From JAZRUF01 sp045636205 (GTDB lineage Bacteria > Bacillota > Clostridia > Oscillospirales > JAAYXM01), in assembly GCA_045636205.1 (NCBI GenBank), contig JAZTXE010000074.1, positions 1 to 24,808 on the forward strand: DNA of 24,808 nt, given 5' to 3'. The notes beneath the pieces were generated by a model. It did not search any database. It was given only the letters and a program-made list of their open reading frames with translations, and was not told the origin of the DNA. Shown here piece after piece: positions 21,074-24,808 of this stretch (positions within the stretch are counted from its first letter, which is position 1; each line of letters starts with the position of its first letter). The translations under genes and the position numbers were made by a program.

Positions 21074-22960
21074 ATGAATGAGTGCTACAAGAAGATTCTA
21101 CGCATATTAGCCATTATATTACTTGATGTGCTACTCATTGCCGTATGTGGCATGGTGGCTTTATTAGTGCGCTTTGATTTTTCTTTCGATGCAATCGGAA
21201 GTGAGTACAAGCGCCAGCTTTTCTATTTTTTATGCGTGCAGGGCGGGGCTACAATTGTAATTTTCATGCTGCGCCGTATGTACCACTATGTCTGGAGGTC
21301 TGTAAGCGCATACGATGTCGCGGATATGACGGTATCTGTTGCGTCAGCTTTTATTGTTACATATATTGTATCCCGTTTAGCGGGGATAAAAATCCCAAAC
21401 AGCGTCGCAGCGATTGACTTGCTTTGCATAATTATTGCACTGGTAGGCATGCGATGCTTTTTGCGTTTCTATGAGTCTCTTAGCCGTGCATTTCTTCGCA
21501 TAAGCGGCGGGGAGAGAATTATGCTCATAGGAGCAGGTGAGGCGGGACGCGTCCTGCTTCGTGAGATTTTGTTTTCAAATAAGACCAAAGGCAAGGTTTG
21601 TTGCATTGTTGATGATAACCAGAGCAAGTGGGGCAAGCGTATGAACGGCGTGCGTATCTATGGTGGACGTGATAAAATTGCAGGGCTTGCAAAGGAAAAG
21701 AAGGTAACGCACATAATTTTTGCTATTCCGTCGGCAACTGCGGAGGACAAGCAGGAGATATTAAAGCTGTGTCAGGATACAGGATGTAAGGTACAGACAT
21801 TGCCGGGCGTTTATCAGATGGTAAACGGCGAGGCGAGCCTGTCCGAGGTTAAGGATGTACAAGTTGAGGACCTGCTCGGGCGTGAGCCGATAAAGCTCAA
21901 TAATCAGGCGGTTACCGAGCTTATGCAGGATAAGATTGTGCTCGTTACCGGAGGTGGCGGTTCAATCGGAAGCGAGCTATGCCGCCAGATTGCAAGATGC
22001 AAGCCTAAGCAGCTTATAATTCTTGACATATACGAAAACAATGCATACGACATTCAGCAAGAGCTTTTGAGTAAGCATAAAGAGCTGAATTTAAAGGTGG
22101 AAATCGCATCTATACGTGATAAAGAAAAGATTTATTCCCTCTTCAAAGAGTTGCGCCCGGAGATTGTTTTCCACGCGGCAGCGCACAAGCACGTGCCGCT
22201 TATGGAAAGTTGCACTACTGAGGCGGTAAAGAACAATATTTTCGGGACTTATCACGTGGTTCGTGCGGCTGAGAAGTACGGCGTTAAGAAATTTGTCATG
22301 ATTTCAACGGATAAGGCGGTTAACCCGACCAATTTCATGGGCGCGACAAAGCGTTTCTGTGAAATGATATTGCAGAGCCGACAGAAGAGCGCTACTGAAT
22401 TTTGCGTGGTGCGCTTTGGTAATGTTCTCGGCTCAAACGGCTCGGTTGTTCCGCTCTTTAAGCGTCAGATTGCTGATGGCGGTCCGATTACACTTACGGA
22501 TAAGCGGATAATCAGATATTTTATGACTATTGAGGAAGCCTCGCAGCTTGTGCTGGAGGCGGGTGCGATGGCGCAGCCCGGGCAGATTTTTGTGCTTGAC
22601 ATGGGTGAGCCGGTCAAAATTTTGACGCTTGCGGAAAATCTCATACGTCTTTCCGGACTTGAGCCGTATAAGGACATTGAGATTAAGGAAATCGGATTGA
22701 GACCGGGAGAGAAGCTCTACGAGGAGCTGATAACCGGCGGTGTTGGGCAGAGTAAGACTGCAAATGAGAAGATTTTTGTCGAGCAGCAGGAGATTATCAG
22801 TCCGGATTATATTATGGACTGCCTTGAAAAGCTTGACTGTGCGGTGACGGATAATGTTTCAAACCGCGAGATGATAGAGCTTATGAAGGACATAGTGTCT
22901 ACATATTACGACCCCAAGCAGATAAATTCTGCCGCGGTGGGAGTGCAGGTAGAGGTGTAG
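21074..22960 (+). CDS. membrane-bound UDP-sugar 4,6-dehydratase (PglF/WbpM/CapD class)
   Basis: The 628-residue protein is the long membrane form of the nucleotide-sugar 4,6-dehydratases, which convert UDP-GlcNAc to a 4-keto-6-deoxy sugar. Four hydrophobic segments fill the first ~125 residues. A first Rossmann-like domain holds IGAGEAGRVLL near residue 150. The catalytic SDR domain starts with LVTGGGGSIGSEL (about 290-302) and has STDKAVNPTNFMGATKR, where Met422 takes the place of the usual catalytic Tyr and Lys426 follows. This Met is known in WbpM-like long forms. ATG 21074 follows aaaggttgtagttttta. The product probably feeds the phosphotransferase encoded next, to build a di- or trideoxy sugar such as QuiNAc or bacillosamine precursors. 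Confidence 0.92.
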   Translation: MNECYKKILRILAIILLDVLLIAVCGMVALLVRFDFSFDAIGSEYKRQLFYFLCVQGGATIVIFMLRRMYHYVWRSVSAYDVADMTVSVASAFIVTYIVSRLAGIKIPNSVAAIDLLCIIIALVGMRCFLRFYESLSRAFLRISGGERIMLIGAGEAGRVLLREILFSNKTKGKVCCIVDDNQSKWGKRMNGVRIYGGRDKIAGLAKEKKVTHIIFAIPSATAEDKQEILKLCQDTGCKVQTLPGVYQMVNGEASLSEVKDVQVEDLLGREPIKLNNQAVTELMQDKIVLVTGGGGSIGSELCRQIARCKPKQLIILDIYENNAYDIQQELLSKHKELNLKVEIASIRDKEKIYSLFKELRPEIVFHAAAHKHVPLMESCTTEAVKNNIFGTYHVVRAAEKYGVKKFVMISTDKAVNPTNFMGATKRFCEMILQSRQKSATEFCVVRFGNVLGSNGSVVPLFKRQIADGGPITLTDKRIIRYFMTIEEASQLVLEAGAMAQPGQIFVLDMGEPVKILTLAENLIRLSGLEPYKDIEIKEIGLRPGEKLYEELITGGVGQSKTANEKIFVEQQEIISPDYIMDCLEKLDCAVTDNVSNREMIELMKDIVSTYYDPKQINSAAVGVQVEV

Positions 22961-22964
22961 AGAA

Positions 22965-23579
22965 ATGTACGTGCGGTTTTTTAAGCGTTTTATTGATATA
23001 GTGCTATCTTTTATAGGGATAATTGTATTGGCAGTTCCTATGCTGATAATAGCGATTATCATAAAAATTGATTCGCCGGGTCCGGTGTTGTTTAAACAAG
23101 AACGGATAGGAATACATAAAACGCACTTTAATATTTTAAAATTCAGGTCTATGCCCATCAACGTTCCAAAGGATTTGCCAACGCATCAGTTTAAAAGTGA
23201 AGATATGCTGAGCGGGTGGCAGAAGTTCATGAGAAAGGCTTCAATAGATGAGCTTCCGCAGTTGTTTTGTATTTTTGCCGGAACAATGACAATAATAGGA
23301 CCTCGTCCTGCATTGTGGAATCAATACGATTTAATAGAAGAGCGTGACAAGTACGGTGCGAATGATGTCAAACCGGGGCTTACCGGACTTGCGCAAATAA
23401 AAGGAAGAGATGAACTGCCGATAGAAGAAAAAGCTAAGCTTGACGGAGAATATGTGGAAAAAATTTCGTTTTGGACCGATTTCAAGTTGTTCTTTGGAAC
23501 TATTATCAGTGTGCTTAAGTCAGACGGCGTAGTCGAAGGCGGAACAGGGAAGATAGAAGAGAAGGAAACTGTAAAATGA
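22965..23579 (+). CDS. polyprenyl-phosphate sugar phosphotransferase (PglC/WcaJ family)
   Basis: The enzyme starts the polymer by moving a sugar phosphate from a UDP-sugar to undecaprenyl phosphate at the membrane. The 204-residue length matches the small monotopic PglC-type catalytic core. It has one hydrophobic segment (about 8-34) and then the conserved GPVLFKQERIG, ILKFRSM, SIDELPQLFCIF (catalytic Asp-Glu), IIGPRPALWNQYDL and VKPGLTGLAQIKGRDE. It begins four bases after the dehydratase stop, which suggests that it uses that enzyme's product or one made from it. The next gene overlaps its stop by four bases. Confidence 0.93.
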   Translation: MYVRFFKRFIDIVLSFIGIIVLAVPMLIIAIIIKIDSPGPVLFKQERIGIHKTHFNILKFRSMPINVPKDLPTHQFKSEDMLSGWQKFMRKASIDELPQLFCIFAGTMTIIGPRPALWNQYDLIEERDKYGANDVKPGLTGLAQIKGRDELPIEEKAKLDGEYVEKISFWTDFKLFFGTIISVLKSDGVVEGGTGKIEEKETVK

Positions 23580-24490
23580 AGAAAATTTTAGTTACTGGGG
23601 CAACAGGGAAAAGCGGACAATATTTCTTGAAAGAGGTTGCAGCAAACTTTGAACAAATAAAAGGAGAGTATAGTTTTGGCTTTATTGTACGAGATAACGG
23701 GAAAATAGCCTTAGTGACCAAGCATGTACCAAAGTGCAATATACATATAGGAACATTGGAAGATGAAAAGTTTGTAGAAGATGTTTTTATTGAAGGAGAA
23801 TATGACACAGTATTGCATATATCAGGCATCAACCACTCGTTGAATATCGTTAAAGCAGCAGTAAAAAGCAGAATTAATTGGATTATTTGCGTTCACACAA
23901 CCGGTATATTTTCCAAGTATAAAGCTGCAGGGGAGTTGTATAGAGAGATTGAAAAAGAAATTAACGATATTATATGCGATAAAGATGTTTCGTTAACCAT
24001 ACTTAGGCCAACTATGATCTATGGTAATTTACAAGACAATAACGTAGCGGTTTTTATAAAAATGGTAGACAAGTTGAGAGTATTCCCTACAGTGAGTGGA
24101 GGGAAATATGAATTGCAACCAGTATGGTGCGGAGATTTGGGAAAAGCATATTATCAAGTTCTACTGAAATCGGAAACGACCATGGACAAACAATATAATC
24201 TTTCAGGAAGGCATCCTATAAAATTAATTGATATGTTTAGAATAATGGCAAAAGAACTTGGTGTAACAAATAAGTTTTTTTCTGTGCCATTTTGGATGGC
24301 ATATTTTGGCGCATGGATTATTTATTTACTGACATTAGGTAAAAAAGATTTTAGAGAAAAAGTGCAAAGGCTTGTGGAAGATAGAGTGTATGATCATGAG
24401 CAAGCGAAGAAAGATTTTGGATACAGTCCAGTTTCATTTGAAGAAGGCGTAAAAAGGCAAATTCAGGAATATAAAAGCATAAATAGATAA
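23576..24490 (+). CDS. atypical/extended short-chain dehydrogenase-like NAD(P)-binding protein
   Basis: The 304-residue protein starts with a Rossmann motif, KKILVTGATGKSGQYF, and has LRPTMIYGNLQDN and YNLSGRHPIKLIDMF, as in sugar epimerases and NmrA/YbjT-like proteins. The usual catalytic YxxxK is not obvious; FSKYKAAGELYREIEKEI carries Tyr and Lys but not in the standard frame of spacing (YKAAGELYREIEK). A hydrophobic stretch near residues 240-257 (VPFWMAYFGAWIIYLLTLG) may touch the membrane. Position in the locus implies nucleotide- or lipid-linked sugar modification, such as 4-keto reduction. The gene is visibly more AT-rich than those before it. The exact reaction is not known. Confidence 0.8.
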   Translation: MKKILVTGATGKSGQYFLKEVAANFEQIKGEYSFGFIVRDNGKIALVTKHVPKCNIHIGTLEDEKFVEDVFIEGEYDTVLHISGINHSLNIVKAAVKSRINWIICVHTTGIFSKYKAAGELYREIEKEINDIICDKDVSLTILRPTMIYGNLQDNNVAVFIKMVDKLRVFPTVSGGKYELQPVWCGDLGKAYYQVLLKSETTMDKQYNLSGRHPIKLIDMFRIMAKELGVTNKFFSVPFWMAYFGAWIIYLLTLGKKDFREKVQRLVEDRVYDHEQAKKDFGYSPVSFEEGVKRQIQEYKSINR

Positions 24491-24506
24491 GTATAGGGTG
24501 AGTGTA

Positions 24507-24808
24507 GTGAAGATATTATATATAACAGCCGAAGGGTTTGACACACCTAACCCAAATAATCAAATGGCAGAAGTTATGATTAGGGATTTTTTGGATAATG
24601 GATATGAAGTGCATTTAATTCAAAGCCACAGAAAAGGGATGTATGCTGATATTCCTGCTACACTTGCAAGCAGAGAGAATTTCACGCATGATACTATAAA
24701 GCGTAACGTTGTTGATAAAACAAATTTTATAAAGAGATATATTAATGATGTAAGATATGCATTTTCATCAATGAAATACTGGAGAAAAATTAAGGAAGTA
24801 GATGTAAT
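24507..24808 (+). CDS. glycosyltransferase, N-terminal part (runs off window)
   Basis: About 100 codons are visible from GTG 24507, with gggtgag 10 bases ahead as the ribosome binding site. The frame is open to the last base. The start VKILYITAEGFDTPNPNNQM, followed by MIRDFLDNGYEVHLI, resembles the N-terminal domain of GT4-type (GT-B fold) glycosyltransferases found in polysaccharide loci. The catalytic C-terminal half is outside. It follows the previous gene by 16 bases and continues the operon. Confidence 0.7.
   Translation, partial: MKILYITAEGFDTPNPNNQMAEVMIRDFLDNGYEVHLIQSHRKGMYADIPATLASRENFTHDTIKRNVVDKTNFIKRYINDVRYAFSSMKYWRKIKEVDV

Overview
The window looks like a low-to-mid GC Gram-positive anaerobe of the class Clostridia, probably a gut Oscillospirales/Ruminococcaceae-type lineage. 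This is inferred from the gene families (NifS/NifU pair, Gram-positive split capsule kinase system, SLH surface protein), from Bacillota-type ribosome binding sites and TTGACA/TATAAT-like promoters, and from short palindromic repeats of a style I associate with Oscillospiraceae genomes. No rRNA or tRNA is present, so a finer assignment is not possible.

Layout. (1) 1-5773, housekeeping and sulfur/redox genes, all on +: the 3' end of gyrA, RNase HI, cysteine desulfurase NifS and scaffold NifU, glycerate kinase, cysteine synthase, a short ferredoxin:thioredoxin-reductase-like catalytic protein and thioredoxin. Cysteine synthesis, sulfur mobilisation, Fe-S assembly and thiol reduction are therefore neighbours. 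(2) 5774-8824: a 42-codon small ORF on -, a TspO-type membrane protein, and a GH109-like Gfo/Idh/MocA protein divergent from an AraC regulator. (3) 8829-11201: an insertion element with perfect 28-bp terminal inverted repeats. It carries an IS1595-like transposase and a DUF1796 papain-like cysteine-peptidase-type passenger with its own promoter and terminator. It ends three bases from the stop codon of a flanking aminotransferase gene.

(4) 11204-12391: a class I/II aminotransferase on -. (5) 12628-15952: a cassette of an HprK-like kinase, a PqqD-like (RRE-type) protein, a Ser/His S24/S26-type peptidase and a fused ABC exporter. These parts resemble RiPP (for example kinase-bearing lasso peptide) machinery, but no precursor peptide, cyclase or radical SAM gene is present. 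Two palindromic repeats separate the kinase gene from the rest, and the ABC gene has a near-consensus promoter of its own. (6) 15989-18426: a membrane-anchored coiled-coil protein and a secreted SLH-domain protein behind a very strong ribosome binding site.

(7) 18434-24808: a surface polysaccharide locus: Wzz-like chain-length protein, BY-kinase with a striking Tyr/Gly tail, PHP phosphatase, UDP-sugar 4,6-dehydratase, initiating sugar phosphotransferase, an atypical SDR and the start of a glycosyltransferase. Starts and stops overlap or nearly touch, so it is probably one operon running out of the window. Regions 5-7 together form a block devoted to the cell surface.

The best candidates for something new are the passenger-carrying insertion element and the kinase/PqqD/peptidase/exporter cassette beside the SLH protein.
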